Assembly: GCA_003245835.1 (NCBI GenBank)
Contig: QKCC01000016.1
Location: forward strand, 1-60,810
Direction of reading: 5' to 3'
Source of the DNA: Spirochaetales bacterium
GTDB lineage: Bacteria > Spirochaetota > Spirochaetia > UBA9216
DNA length: 60,810 bases
This document shows, piece by piece, positions 1-8,713 of this stretch. The position numbers were made by a program, and so were the translations under genes. Position 1 is the first letter of the stretch. The number at the start of each line of letters is the position of its first letter. The notes beneath the pieces are model-generated. The model was not told the origin of the DNA and made no database searches. It worked only from the letters and a program-made list of their open reading frames with translations.

Positions 1-570
1 GCTGTTCTTCAGCTGTTTACTTCCCCGTCGGCAGTTTCAGGAAGGAAGGCCGGGCAGGATCAGACCGGGCTCTCTGGAAACTCCTTTGAAGGAATTGTGG
101 ACTCCCTCGAAGGGGCAAATCCGCTTGTTATAATCCTTGACGGGGTAACGGATCCCCATAACTTCGGCGCCATTCTTCGGTCCGCGGATCAGTTCGGTGC
201 TGACCTTGTTGTGACAAGAAACAGACGTTCCGCCTCGGAGAATGATACCGTGGCAAGGACTTCTTCGGGTGCAGTCAATTTTGTTAATACTGTAACGGTC
301 AACAATCTTGTACGAGCCGCTGAATACCTTAAAGAGCACGGCTTCTGGGTATATGCTGCCGATATGGGCGACGAACCGCTGTACAGGGTTAATCTTCGCG
401 GAAAAACCGCCATAGTGATGGGAAGCGAAGGCGGCGGCGTCTCAAGGCTTTTGTCGGAGAAATGCGACGGAAAGGTGAGTATACCCTCAAGAGGGCAGAT
501 TGATTCTTTGAATGTCTCGGTAGCTGCAGGTATTATTCTCTACGAAATACGCCGCCAGCAGGCTGAATAA
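1..570 (+). CDS. rlmB: 23S rRNA 2'-O-methyltransferase, SpoU/TrmH family (3' part)
   Basis: This is the C-terminal part of a SPOUT (SpoU/TrmH) RNA ribose 2'-O-methyltransferase. The frame is open from base 1, so the gene begins upstream of the window; the GTG at 97 in the ORF track is not a real start. The three SpoU motifs are visible in order: LDGVTDPHNFGAILRSAD (motif 1, with the N/R residues), MGSEGGGVS (motif 2), and IPSRGQIDSLNVSVAAGI (motif 3, the trefoil-knot SAM site). The spacing fits RlmB, which methylates G2251 of 23S rRNA. A TrmH paralogue acting on tRNA is possible, because the substrate-binding N-terminal domain lies outside the window. Confidence 0.88.
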   Translation, partial: AVLQLFTSPSAVSGRKAGQDQTGLSGNSFEGIVDSLEGANPLVIILDGVTDPHNFGAILRSADQFGADLVVTRNRRSASENDTVARTSSGAVNFVNTVTVNNLVRAAEYLKEHGFWVYAADMGDEPLYRVNLRGKTAIVMGSEGGGVSRLLSEKCDGKVSIPSRGQIDSLNVSVAAGIILYEIRRQQAE

Positions 571-618
571 GCAGCCTTACCGCAATACCGCCGTCCGCCC
601 TGCTGATAATACATGAAT

Positions 619-652
619 AAAAAATCCCCGCAGCAGGTTTCCGCCGCGGGGA
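619..652 (-). terminator. Rho-independent terminator of the pur operon
   Basis: On the minus strand a GC-rich hairpin (GTCCCCGC and GCGGGGA arms, with partial inner pairing) is followed directly by six Ts. It lies about 30 bp past the purE stop codon and is correctly placed to end the leftward pur transcript. It also separates that transcript from the converging rlmB gene. Confidence 0.8.
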
Positions 653-678
653 CTGTATACAGGTTCAAATCCGATTAT

Positions 679-1083
679 CTAATTATTGCAGTTGATGATT
701 CTCTCGGCAAGGTGAATAGAGTTCAGCACTCCCTGCTTGCCGATGCCCATCGTACCGCAGGGGATTCCTTTAGGAAGCTGGAGTATCGACAGGAGTGCGT
801 CCATTCCGGCAAGGTGTCCGGATACCAGAGGTATGCCGAGAACAGGCTTTTTTACCATAGCAGCTACAACGCCGGGAAGCGCTGCAGATAAACCTGCTGC
901 CGTAATTATTACCTTGTAGTTTTTTTCTTCTTTTCCGAGGAATTCGGTCAGTTCCGGAAGGTTCCTGTGTGCGGAATATACAACCAGGTCACAGCTGAGC
1001 CCCTTTTCTGCTGCAAGTGCGAGTCCCGGTTCAACCTGGGCTTTGTCTGATTCCGAACCAATTATAAAAAGCAGATCCTTCAT
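679..1083 (-). CDS. purE: PurE-type phosphoribosylaminoimidazole carboxylase/mutase
   Basis: This 134-aa protein is a single PurE domain acting at the CAIR-forming step of purine synthesis. GSESDKAQ near the N-terminus matches the phosphate-binding GSxSD, and VYSAHRN holds the conserved catalytic His. SGHLAGMDALLSILQLP and GIPCGTMGIG match the class I core. The usual class I GGAAHLPG loop reads AGLSAALPG, so its His is absent, and the protein is shorter than typical PurE (about 160 aa). Whether it is an N5-CAIR mutase or a direct AIR carboxylase cannot be read here; no purK lies in this operon. It is the last gene of purF-M-N-D-E. Confidence 0.85.
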   Translation of the reverse strand: MKDLLFIIGSESDKAQVEPGLALAAEKGLSCDLVVYSAHRNLPELTEFLGKEEKNYKVIITAAGLSAALPGVVAAMVKKPVLGIPLVSGHLAGMDALLSILQLPKGIPCGTMGIGKQGVLNSIHLAERIINCNN

Positions 1084-1125
1084 ATATTACCCCTCTTGAA
1101 TCGCCTGCAAAGAACAGGCTGTAGA

Positions 1126-2385
1126 TTAGTCTTCGTTGGCAAAAAACTTTTTCCCGATGTCGCGTCTGTACCAGGAACCTTCAAAAGTTACACTTTTTAC
1201 GGCTTCATATGCCCGGGCATTTGCTTTCAGGGCGTTTGTACCTATACCGACACAGGTGAAACATCGCCCGCCGCCGGTTATAATCTTTCCGTTCTCGTCT
1301 TCATTGGTTGAAGAGTGGAAAATCAGCGCATCTTTTTCAGGGAAAGAGGGGATCGGTTTAACAGGAATACCCTTCATGTACTCACCCGGATAGCCCCCGG
1401 CTGCAATAACAACTCCGAGAGCGGAATTGTTGGATACCCTCGGGTTGTACTCATCAAGGTTGCAGTTCAGCATAGCGTCAACAATGTTGCCGAGATCCGA
1501 ATCGATCAGCGGAATCAGTACCTGTGCCTCAGGGTCGCCGAACCTGACATTGTATTCGAGCAGCATGGGACCCTTCGGAGTCATCATCAGCCCGAAGTAC
1601 AGGACTCCGATATAGCTGAGATCATCCTTTTCCATCCCGCGGAAGGTCGGAATTACAACTGTCCTTTCGATTTCGTTCAGAAGCGAGGAGTTGATGAGCG
1701 GTACAGGGCAAATAGCACCCATTCCGCCGGTATTCGGTCCTGTGTCGCCCTCTCCGGCTCTTTTAAAGTCGGCACAAACCGGCAGAAGTTTGTAATTTTT
1801 ACCGTCGGTTAATGCGAAAATTGATACCTCATAGCCGGTAAGGCATTCTTCAACAAGCAGTTTGTCATCCTGCAGAATGTCCTTTCCGAAGGCAGTAAGT
1901 TTTTCTTTGTCATCAGATACAAGCACGCCCTTGCCGGCTGCAAGCCCGTCTTTTTTGATTACGACCGGACCCTTGATGCTGCTGATGTGACTTTCAAATT
2001 TGGCAATATCACTGAATTCTATTGCGCCTGCAGTGGGTATATTATGTTTTTTCATGAAATTCTTGGAAAAAACTTTGCTGCCTTCGAGTCTCGCTGCAGA
2101 TTTATGCGGGCCGATTGCAGGAATGCCTGCATTTTTCAGCTCATCGACGATTCCTGCCGCGAGCGGTGCTTCAGGTCCGACGAATACATGCGAAATACCA
2201 TACTGACGGCACGCATTTATTACCTGTTCGGAGTTTTCCGGGTCAACCTCGGGAAGGTTTACTCCAAGTTCCCCTGTGCCTGCATTACCGGGAGCAATGT
2301 AAAGTCCGGTAATTCTCTTACTTTTTGAATACTTCCAGGTTATAGCGTGTTCTCTCGCTCCGGATCCAAGGATAAGAACTTTCAA
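1126..2385 (-). CDS. purD: Phosphoribosylamine-glycine ligase (GAR synthetase)
   Basis: This 419-aa ATP-grasp enzyme joins phosphoribosylamine and glycine to give GAR, the second step of purine synthesis. It opens with the N-domain motif LILGSGAREHAI and the APGNAGT stretch. The ATP-grasp region has VVIKKDGLAAGKGV and GPNTGGMGA, and LLEYNVRFGDPEAQ holds metal ligands. Length is normal for PurD. The start codon is TTG, chosen because it is preceded by GGAGG at good spacing and gives the conserved N-terminus immediately. It lies 41 bp after purN and 42 bp before purE. Confidence 0.95.
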   Translation of the reverse strand: MKVLILGSGAREHAITWKYSKSKRITGLYIAPGNAGTGELGVNLPEVDPENSEQVINACRQYGISHVFVGPEAPLAAGIVDELKNAGIPAIGPHKSAARLEGSKVFSKNFMKKHNIPTAGAIEFSDIAKFESHISSIKGPVVIKKDGLAAGKGVLVSDDKEKLTAFGKDILQDDKLLVEECLTGYEVSIFALTDGKNYKLLPVCADFKRAGEGDTGPNTGGMGAICPVPLINSSLLNEIERTVVIPTFRGMEKDDLSYIGVLYFGLMMTPKGPMLLEYNVRFGDPEAQVLIPLIDSDLGNIVDAMLNCNLDEYNPRVSNNSALGVVIAAGGYPGEYMKGIPVKPIPSFPEKDALIFHSSTNEDENGKIITGGGRCFTCVGIGTNALKANARAYEAVKSVTFEGSWYRRDIGKKFFANED

Positions 2386-2426
2386 AGAAATCCTCCAGTG
2401 ATGATGTTAAATAAATCTATAAGATG

Positions 2427-2987
2427 TTAAATTTCGTCAAGAATATCCAGCAGTACTGCCGGATAGCTTTGGTGTTCAAGTTCGTGAATTTTTTTCTCGA
2501 TTTGCTCGAGTGTTTCGTTCCCGCCTCTAGTGAAAGACTTTTGCACAATAACAGGTCCAGTGTCAAGACCGTAATCTACCCTGTGTATTGTGATGCCGAG
2601 CTCCCTGTCTTCTGATTCAAAACTTTCAATGATTCCATGTGTCCCGGGGTATTTGGGTAAAAGGGAAGGGTGTATGTTTATGATCCTTCCCGGAAACCTG
2701 TCTATCAGTTCCGGCGTGAGCAACCTCATGAATCCGGCAAGCGCAATCAGGTCTGTATTATGGGCCGTCAGAATTGATGCTATTTCGGTTTCCGCCTCAC
2801 CGCGTGTTCTGTTTTTATATCCTACAAAGTATGACGGGATGCCGTATTTTTCTGCCCGTGTGAAGGCATAAGCATCTTTGCGGTCGCAAATAAGGCAGAC
2901 TACCTTATGGGCAGACTTTTTAAGCTGTCCGGCAATCGCCTCGAAATTTGAACCGCTGCCTGATGCCAGCACGGCAAGGCCGGCCAT
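2427..2987 (-). CDS. purN: Phosphoribosylglycinamide formyltransferase (GAR transformylase)
   Basis: This 186-aa enzyme transfers a formyl group from 10-formyl-THF to GAR. The N-terminal LASGSGSNFEAI matches the GAR phosphate-binding loop. INIHPSLLPKYPGTHG carries the catalytic Asn and His, and VDYGLDTGPVIVQ holds the catalytic Asp. Length is slightly below the E. coli protein (212 aa), the C-terminus being trimmed. Its ATG overlaps the purM stop codon (TAATG), implying translational coupling. Confidence 0.95.
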   Translation of the reverse strand: MAGLAVLASGSGSNFEAIAGQLKKSAHKVVCLICDRKDAYAFTRAEKYGIPSYFVGYKNRTRGEAETEIASILTAHNTDLIALAGFMRLLTPELIDRFPGRIINIHPSLLPKYPGTHGIIESFESEDRELGITIHRVDYGLDTGPVIVQKSFTRGGNETLEQIEKKIHELEHQSYPAVLLDILDEI

Positions 2988-3943
2988 TAGTCCAGCCTTC
3001 CTGCTTCAAAGATTTCAATCCCGGACTCAGCTGCCTTGGCAAGAACGGTGTCGACATCGTCCTTTTTTACCACCATGGCGATACCGATTCCCATATTGAA
3101 AACCTTTCTCATCTCAGCCTCTGCAATATTTCCCTTCTTTTGGATGACTTCGAATATTTCGGGAAGATTCCAGCTGTAGTTGAAGTTCATCTTCAGATTA
3201 GCCGGGATTACCCGGCTCAGGTTTCCTTCGAGACCGCCGCCGGTAATGTGCGCGGCGGAAAGTATTTTGCCCGTTGAAATAAGCTGTTTGAGGGCTTTTA
3301 CGTAAATAATAGTCGGCTCGAGCAGCATGTTCATCAGGCTTTTGTCGGTATCAGGAATAATCTTTCTTGCGAGTGAAAGCCCGTTGGAGTGGATGCCGGA
3401 GGAGGGCAGGCCGAGAATAATATCGCCTGAACCTATTTTGTCGGTGAACGGCAGCATCATGCTCTTTTCGACAAGCCCGACGCAGAAACCTGCAAGATCG
3501 AAGTCGTCCCCGGTGTACATGTCCGGCATTTCGGCAGTTTCTCCGCCTGCAAGGATGCATTCAGCCTGTTCGCAGCCGTCCACGATTCCCTTTATTACTT
3601 CGTGCATGATCTCTTCATTCAGACTTCCGCAGCCTATGTAGTCCAGGAAACTCAACGGCCATGCCCCGCATACTGCAAGATCGTTCACGCACATCGCAGT
3701 CAGGTCGATTCCGAGGGTGTCGAATTTTTTAAGCTTCTGGGCAACGATCAGTTTCGTTCCGACTCCGTCGGTGGCTGAAAGCAGTACGGGGTGTTTGAAG
3801 CCGCTCATGTCAAGTTCAACCCCTCCTGCGAATCCGCCGATAGCTTTGGATACCGCCGAAGATTTTATTGAAGAGATATATGATGCGAAGCGATCTCCCT
3901 TTTCGATATCTACTCCGGCTTCGGAATATGATTTTATGTCCAA
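2987..3943 (-). CDS. purM: Phosphoribosylformylglycinamidine cyclo-ligase (AIR synthetase)
   Basis: This 318-aa PurM closes the imidazole ring of FGAM to give AIR using ATP. Family features are the glycine-rich LLSATDGVGTKL motif, the MCVNDLAVCGA stretch, LAGGETAEMPDMY and AHITGGGLEGNL. The start is TTG with AAAGGAGAA just upstream; an in-frame ATG nearby is not evident. Length is somewhat shorter than the 345-aa E. coli enzyme. It follows purF by 67 bp and overlaps purN by one base. Confidence 0.95.
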   Translation of the reverse strand: MDIKSYSEAGVDIEKGDRFASYISSIKSSAVSKAIGGFAGGVELDMSGFKHPVLLSATDGVGTKLIVAQKLKKFDTLGIDLTAMCVNDLAVCGAWPLSFLDYIGCGSLNEEIMHEVIKGIVDGCEQAECILAGGETAEMPDMYTGDDFDLAGFCVGLVEKSMMLPFTDKIGSGDIILGLPSSGIHSNGLSLARKIIPDTDKSLMNMLLEPTIIYVKALKQLISTGKILSAAHITGGGLEGNLSRVIPANLKMNFNYSWNLPEIFEVIQKKGNIAEAEMRKVFNMGIGIAMVVKKDDVDTVLAKAAESGIEIFEAGRLD

Positions 3944-4010
3944 GATTTATTCTCCTTTGAATTGAATGCGCTTCCGGCGGGCCGTCATGAATGACACCGC
4001 CGAAACTGCC

Positions 4011-5402
4011 TTAATTCAGTACCTTCACAGGATAATCGCCGCAAAAGCAGGCGTAACAATAATCGTTGTCAGATTCAACACATTTTTTAAGTTTTTCGAT
4101 CGGCAGGAACATGACCGAATCGGCACCGATGTACTCCGCAATCGCCTCCGGCGGTTTGCTGTTGGATATCAGTTCCTCACGGGTCGGAATGTCAATTCCG
4201 AAAAAACAGGGCCATTTAAGTTCCGGAGAAGACAGTCTCAGGTGAACCTCGGCGGCGCCGGCATCTTTGAGCATTTTAACCAGTATCTTGCTTGTAGTGC
4301 CCCTGACAAGCGAGTCATCGACGAGGATGATCTTCTTCCCTGCTATGGTTTCCCTTATCGGGTGCAGTTTCATTCTTACGGCGAGCTCTCTCTGTGCAGT
4401 CGTTGGCATAATAAAAGACCGGCCTGCGTAATGGTTTCGGGTCAGTCCGTGATCGAACGGAATTCCTGATGCCTCGGCGTATCCGATTGCTGCATTATTG
4501 CCTGAGTCAGGTACCGGAATGACTACATCGCCTTTTACGGGGTCACATTCCCACAGGGCTGCACCCATTTTTTTGCGGGTCCCGTGAACCGATTCGTCGA
4601 AGACGCGAGAATCCGGTCTCGCAAAATAAATCAGTTCGAATATGCACTGGCTTGTTCGCTCCGCCTTCGGCAGGAAGCTGTTTCGGGTCCCTTCAGCATC
4701 TATCACGATGATCTCGCCGGGTTTAACCTGGCGGTACTCGGTTATTTTCAATGTTTCAAGAGCGCAGGTTTCGGAGGCTACGGCGGTCAATCCGTCCTTT
4801 TCTCCGATATAAAGCGGCCGGAATCCGTGAGGATCGCGTACTGCAATCATGCTGTCGTCATGAATCAGAACCATGCTGAAAGCGCCTTCAAGCTGCTCGA
4901 GCGTTTCGGTAAATGCTCCGAAGAAGTCGTCTTTCCGGCTTAAGGCGATCATATGAAGGATTAGTTCAGTATCCGAGGTCGTCTGGAAAATTGACCCTGC
5001 GTCCCTGAGCCTGTCATGGAGTTCTCCCGCATTGGAAATATTGCCGTTATGTGCAAGTGCAATGTCGCCTTTATTGCAGGTCACTGCAATCGGCTGGGCG
5101 TTTTCTATCCGGTTGCCTCCGCGTGTAGAATATCTGACGTGGCCTATAGCGGCCGTCGATTTTCTTTCTTTGTTCAGGTATCTCGACAATACCGAAGATA
5201 CCATACCGAGGTCCTTGTAGGTGACGGTCTTGCCGTCTTCGCGGTAGGATATTCCCGCACTTTCCTGGCCGCGGTGCTGGAGCGAAAAGAGGCTGTAAAA
5301 CAGCTTTTCGGGTAAATTGGCGGGTTCGGCAGAAAAAAAGCCGGAAACACCGCAGTGATGTTTAAGATTGTCGTTTGAATCGTCCACATGCAAAATTATC
5401 AA
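4011..5402 (-). CDS. purF: Amidophosphoribosyltransferase
   Basis: PurF makes phosphoribosylamine from PRPP and glutamine and is the committed step of the pathway. The protein is 463 aa. Cys17 (HHCGVSG) is the predicted N-terminal nucleophile exposed by propeptide cleavage. The C-terminal half has the PRPP loop IILVDDSLVRGTTS. Cysteines at TSQCIF, WPCFFG and CYACFCGDY match the four [4Fe-4S] ligands of the Bacillus-type enzyme, so a cluster is predicted. The listed start is TTG; no strong Shine-Dalgarno is visible and other near-cognate starts upstream of Cys17 are possible. It is preceded by an unusual array of hairpins. Confidence 0.94.
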   Translation of the reverse strand: MIILHVDDSNDNLKHHCGVSGFFSAEPANLPEKLFYSLFSLQHRGQESAGISYREDGKTVTYKDLGMVSSVLSRYLNKERKSTAAIGHVRYSTRGGNRIENAQPIAVTCNKGDIALAHNGNISNAGELHDRLRDAGSIFQTTSDTELILHMIALSRKDDFFGAFTETLEQLEGAFSMVLIHDDSMIAVRDPHGFRPLYIGEKDGLTAVASETCALETLKITEYRQVKPGEIIVIDAEGTRNSFLPKAERTSQCIFELIYFARPDSRVFDESVHGTRKKMGAALWECDPVKGDVVIPVPDSGNNAAIGYAEASGIPFDHGLTRNHYAGRSFIMPTTAQRELAVRMKLHPIRETIAGKKIILVDDSLVRGTTSKILVKMLKDAGAAEVHLRLSSPELKWPCFFGIDIPTREELISNSKPPEAIAEYIGADSVMFLPIEKLKKCVESDNDYCYACFCGDYPVKVLN

Positions 5403-5423
5403 AACACAGCACTATTGTAAAGT

Positions 5424-5589
5424 AAGGCGGAGGGCAAATCGGCTATTTCCCCTCCGCCTTCAGAAGTATTTACTAAAGTAAATACTTCATGCTCCAAACC
5501 TGAAGTGTCCGTAAAAGCTGAAGCTTTTACGGTTTCTGTTGGTTGTACAACTTCAGCGGTTAAAAAAGGTGGATTTTTTTAACCGCTGA
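5424..5589. repeat. Array of four consecutive hairpins between dusB and purF
   Basis: Four inverted repeats lie almost back to back. Hairpin 1 has 11-bp GC-rich arms (aaggcggaggg) at 5424-5460. Hairpin 2 is perfect, gaagtatttac/gtaaatacttc with a 4-nt loop, at 5463-5488. Hairpin 3 is perfect, ccgtaaaagc/gcttttacgg, at 5509-5532, inside an outer ctgaagt/acttcag pair. Hairpin 4 has 15-bp arms (tcagcggttaaaaaa) at 5553-5589. If transcribed leftward they form the purF leader. The pattern does not match a known purine, PRPP or ZTP riboswitch that I can recognise. Confidence 0.85.
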
Positions 5590-5649
5590 TCCCGCCCACT
5601 TATGCTTCAGATTTCATATAATTTGACTGCGATTTACGAAGCGGAGGGG

Positions 5650-6669
5650 TTATTCGGCGGTTTCGGTGTTGTGATGCAGCAGGATTTCTCTATATTCCGC
5701 GTGGCTTGACGCATGAACTATCAGGTTCCGAATTGCTGCTGCGCCGGAAGTGCCCTTTGTATAGGAACAGAGGTGCTTTTTCATCTCTTTACAGGCTCTT
5801 GCTTCTCCGTTGAAAAATACCGCCGCATCGAGATGTTTGAGCGCTACCGCTATTTTTTCAAGGTCGGAGGGCTGCTCAATCGGTTTTCCGGTCAGCAGAA
5901 GGTGCTTCGTCTGCTCGAAGATCCACGGGTTGCCGAGTGCTCCTCTTGAAAACATTACCCCGTCGCAGCCGGTTGATTCAAACATTTCGAGCGCAGCCTC
6001 CGGTGAAAACAGATCACCGGATCCGATGACCGGTACGCTTATTGATTCTTTCAATATGCGCAGATGTTCCCATGCGGCCCTGCCTGAATACCCCTGGGCC
6101 CTTGTTCTTGAATGCAGACTGATCATCGATGCCCCGGCATCAACTGCTGTCTGTGCTGTTTCGATATAATTAATACTTGAAGAGTCCCAGCCTGAACGGA
6201 TTTTGACCGAAACCGGGGGTGCTGCAGAGCGTTCCGTCTTTGCGTATTCGGCGGCGCCTTCGGTGAGTGCCGTTACGATATCTTTGAGCCGCGGAAGGTC
6301 GTTCATCAGTGCGGATCCGGCCCCGTTTTTTACGACTTTAGGAACCGGGCAGCCGCAGTTCAGATCGATTACATCCGGCCTGTAGGACATTACTTCAGCA
6401 GCGGCTTTTAGGGCCATTTCAGGGTCGGAGGTGAACAGCTGGACAGCGAAAAAGTCTTCATTGGCTGCGCGTTTGAGCAGCGCTTTTGTTTTTTCACCGT
6501 TTCTGACCAGCCCGTCGCAGGATACCATCTCGGTGAAACCCATCGAGGCGCCCTTTTCAATACAAATGCTTCTGAATGCGGCGTCTGAGAATCCGGCAAT
6601 GGGCGCTAAAAAAAGATTACCCGGGATTTTACACCCGGGCAGTTCGATATCGTGATAAAATTGCGGCAT
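5650..6669 (-). CDS. dusB: tRNA-dihydrouridine synthase
   Basis: This 339-aa FMN-dependent TIM-barrel enzyme reduces uridines in tRNA D-loops. NLFLAPIAGFSDAAFR matches the family N-terminal signature. The active-site Cys lies in DLNCGCPVPKVVKNGAGSAL. SVKIRSGWD and SLHSRTRAQGYSG contribute FMN/substrate residues, and GCDGVMFSRGALGNPW is the phosphate-binding end. The sequence most resembles the DusB type, but the subgroup is not certain. It begins 6 bp after tatD, so the two are probably one transcript. Confidence 0.92.
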   Translation of the reverse strand: MPQFYHDIELPGCKIPGNLFLAPIAGFSDAAFRSICIEKGASMGFTEMVSCDGLVRNGEKTKALLKRAANEDFFAVQLFTSDPEMALKAAAEVMSYRPDVIDLNCGCPVPKVVKNGAGSALMNDLPRLKDIVTALTEGAAEYAKTERSAAPPVSVKIRSGWDSSSINYIETAQTAVDAGASMISLHSRTRAQGYSGRAAWEHLRILKESISVPVIGSGDLFSPEAALEMFESTGCDGVMFSRGALGNPWIFEQTKHLLLTGKPIEQPSDLEKIAVALKHLDAAVFFNGEARACKEMKKHLCSYTKGTSGAAAIRNLIVHASSHAEYREILLHHNTETAE

Positions 6670-6675
6670 TCAGGT

Positions 6676-7449
6676 TCAGTCTTTGATCCCGAAGAACGTC
6701 ATTGAGTTGTTGTAGAGTATTTCGGTCAGTTCTTCGATGTGCATTCCGCGCATGTCCGCAAGGAATTCCGCCGTAGCATGAAGATATGCCGGTTTATTGC
6801 GCTTGCCCCGGTATGCGGAAGGTACCATAAACGGGCTTTCCGATTCTATCAGCATGCGGTCAAGCGGCATGTTTTTGGCTGTCTCATGCAGGTTTCTTGC
6901 ATTTCTGTATGTCACGTTTCCGGCAAATGAGATATAGAGATTAAGTTCGAGCGCCTTCTGCGCGTATGCCCAGTCTTCTGAGTAGCAATGAAGTATTCCG
7001 CCTCTTGGGGGCAGTTTTTCCTGAAGAATGCTCAATACGTCGTCGCCGGCCTCACGGTTGTGAATTATGACCGGCTTGTCTAGTTTATAGGCAAGTTCAA
7101 GCTGTCTGATGAACAGCTCAACCTGTGAGTCCCTGTTGCCGAATTTACGATAATAATCGAGACCGATCTCTCCTACTGCAACAACACGGTCGAAATTTGA
7201 GCCTTCTATAATTTTCATCTCCCAATCTGCACCGGGATTCTGAACTTCTGACGGAGAAACGCCGATACTATGGTATATATGAGATGCTGTTTCGAGATTG
7301 GAGTAGACATAATCAAAATCCGCGAGACTGTTGCAGATGCTGACGATATGCGCAACATCCGCCTGTCTGGCTTCCTGGGTAATTATAAGCTGCTCGATAG
7401 GATCTTCGTGAATAAGCCCTATGTGCGCATGAGTATCAAAAAGTTTCAT
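6676..7449 (-). CDS. tatD: TatD-family metal-dependent hydrolase (DNase-like)
   Basis: This 257-aa amidohydrolase-fold protein belongs to the TatD family (3'-5' exonuclease/DNase and related functions). The metal ligands HxH (DTHAHIG), Glu (VAVGEIGLDYY), His (VIIHNREA) and His (ILHCYSED) are in place. The last motif, usually LETDSPY, reads LIESESPF, so the conserved Asp is replaced by Glu. RGKRNKP, typical of the family, follows. First gene of the tatD-dusB pair, reading away from the M23 peptidase gene. Confidence 0.87.
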   Translation of the reverse strand: MKLFDTHAHIGLIHEDPIEQLIITQEARQADVAHIVSICNSLADFDYVYSNLETASHIYHSIGVSPSEVQNPGADWEMKIIEGSNFDRVVAVGEIGLDYYRKFGNRDSQVELFIRQLELAYKLDKPVIIHNREAGDDVLSILQEKLPPRGGILHCYSEDWAYAQKALELNLYISFAGNVTYRNARNLHETAKNMPLDRMLIESESPFMVPSAYRGKRNKPAYLHATAEFLADMRGMHIEELTEILYNNSMTFFGIKD

Positions 7450-7590
7450 CTGATTTCCTGCTTTAGTAGTTTAATAAGATACTTGAGAATTATATGTTTA
7501 AAATTAGCACGTTCAATCGACGGCGTCAATATTTATTTGTTAAATGATATATATATAAGGATTACTGCCTATGTTTTTAGGCATATTCTC

Positions 7591-7619
7591 TTGCTAGTAA
7601 AAGGAATATCCAATATAAT
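7591..7619 (+). promoter_or_regulatory. Sigma-70-type promoter for the M23 peptidase operon
   Basis: TTGCTA (-35) is followed after exactly 17 bp by a perfect TATAAT (-10), ending 17 bp before the TTG start codon of the M23 gene. The very short leader contains the AAGGAG ribosome-binding site. Confidence 0.65.
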
Positions 7620-7636
7620 ATACCAAGGAGCAGGGA

Positions 7637-8650
7637 TTGTCAGCTGAAAGATACAAGAAATTCGAAAACCGGTTGATCGAGGGTGCCGGAAGAATATTTA
7701 AAAGATTTTTCAACGGTATTAATCGCGCGGTAGCCTCTTTTTTTAATACCGGCCGGCAGAAATTTACCATCATGCTTGTTCCTCATTCAGAAAAAAAGGT
7801 CGTCAATTTCAGGATTTCTGTTTTTTCACTTGTTTTTCTGTTTGTAGTCACTGTCGCTGTTCTGGGCACTTTTTTCATATATACGACAAGAATTTCAGGA
7901 GTAACTCAGCAGCTCTCACAGAAATCCTCCGAGCTTGACAAGTCTGAAGAAAATCTCGACCTCCTGCTCGATAAGGTTTCCGAACTGAAGCGCGCTTCGA
8001 GGAATTTTGAGGTTTCGCTGAATAAGGCGATGGAAGCTCTGAATATAAGCAATGACAAGGGGCTGAAGGCAAGCGTGGCAGACGGTGATTTTACGTCGCT
8101 CATATCGGCGAATGAGACCGATGCCGGGGTCATGCGGGAAATCAGTGATCTTGAGAATCTGTCAGCCTACCTTGAAGACTCGGTCGAATCATTCGGCAAG
8201 ATAACCGATTTGATAATATCGCAGGGAGATCTCCTTGTAGAAATGCCTACATTATGGCCGGTTGAGGGCGGTGACGGAAGGATAACGAACTATTTCGGTC
8301 CGGCTGAGCATCCGTTTACTCATCAGTGGTATCTTCATAAGGGACTTGATATCGGCTACGGGTTCGGAAAACCGATTCTGGCCGCGGCAAACGGCAAAGT
8401 CGTAGAGAGGGGATATGAACCTCTCGGTTTCGGTAATTATTTCATCATCAGGCATAATTACGGCTTTCTCACAAAGTATGCTCATTTAAGCGATGTATAT
8501 GTTAACGAGGGTGATGTTGTTACCCAGGGGCAGATCGTCGGAACGATGGGCAGTACCGGACTTTCCACAGGACCGCATCTTCACTTTGAAATCAGGATAG
8601 GTTCACAGGTTGTCGATCCCGAGAAATTCCTGAACGTAAGAAAGCGCTGA
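7637..8650 (+). CDS. Membrane-anchored M23 (LytM) peptidase
   Basis: This 337-aa protein probably cuts or remodels peptidoglycan. After about 55 basic cytoplasmic residues comes one transmembrane segment (about 58-82). A coiled-coil region (about 85-185) follows, then a C-terminal M23 domain with HKGLDIGYG (HxxxD) near residue 235 and GPHLHFEIRIG (HxH); the zinc ligands appear complete, so it should be active. The start is TTG, fixed by AAGGAG six bases upstream. The bactofilin next door is a known partner of M23 enzymes in cell-shape control in other bacteria, so a role in helical shape is a fair inference. Confidence 0.9.
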   Translation: MSAERYKKFENRLIEGAGRIFKRFFNGINRAVASFFNTGRQKFTIMLVPHSEKKVVNFRISVFSLVFLFVVTVAVLGTFFIYTTRISGVTQQLSQKSSELDKSEENLDLLLDKVSELKRASRNFEVSLNKAMEALNISNDKGLKASVADGDFTSLISANETDAGVMREISDLENLSAYLEDSVESFGKITDLIISQGDLLVEMPTLWPVEGGDGRITNYFGPAEHPFTHQWYLHKGLDIGYGFGKPILAAANGKVVERGYEPLGFGNYFIIRHNYGFLTKYAHLSDVYVNEGDVVTQGQIVGTMGSTGLSTGPHLHFEIRIGSQVVDPEKFLNVRKR

Positions 8651-8713
8651 TTACGAAAAACCGAAGCCTGAATTTTACTTGCGAAAAATTAATACTGTAA
8701 CAAGGGTTCTTGA

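Noticed and set aside
661-690. tRNA T-arm-like GGTTCAAATCC
   Set aside because: It is inside the purE 3' region and no acceptor stem, D-arm or anticodon arm can be formed around it.
5424-5589. CRISPR array
   Set aside because: The hairpins differ from each other and there is no repeat-spacer periodicity or cas gene.
5403-5649. Purine, PRPP or ZTP riboswitch before purF
   Set aside because: The conserved sequence motifs of these riboswitches were not found; only hairpins are visible, so it is reported as an unexplained array.
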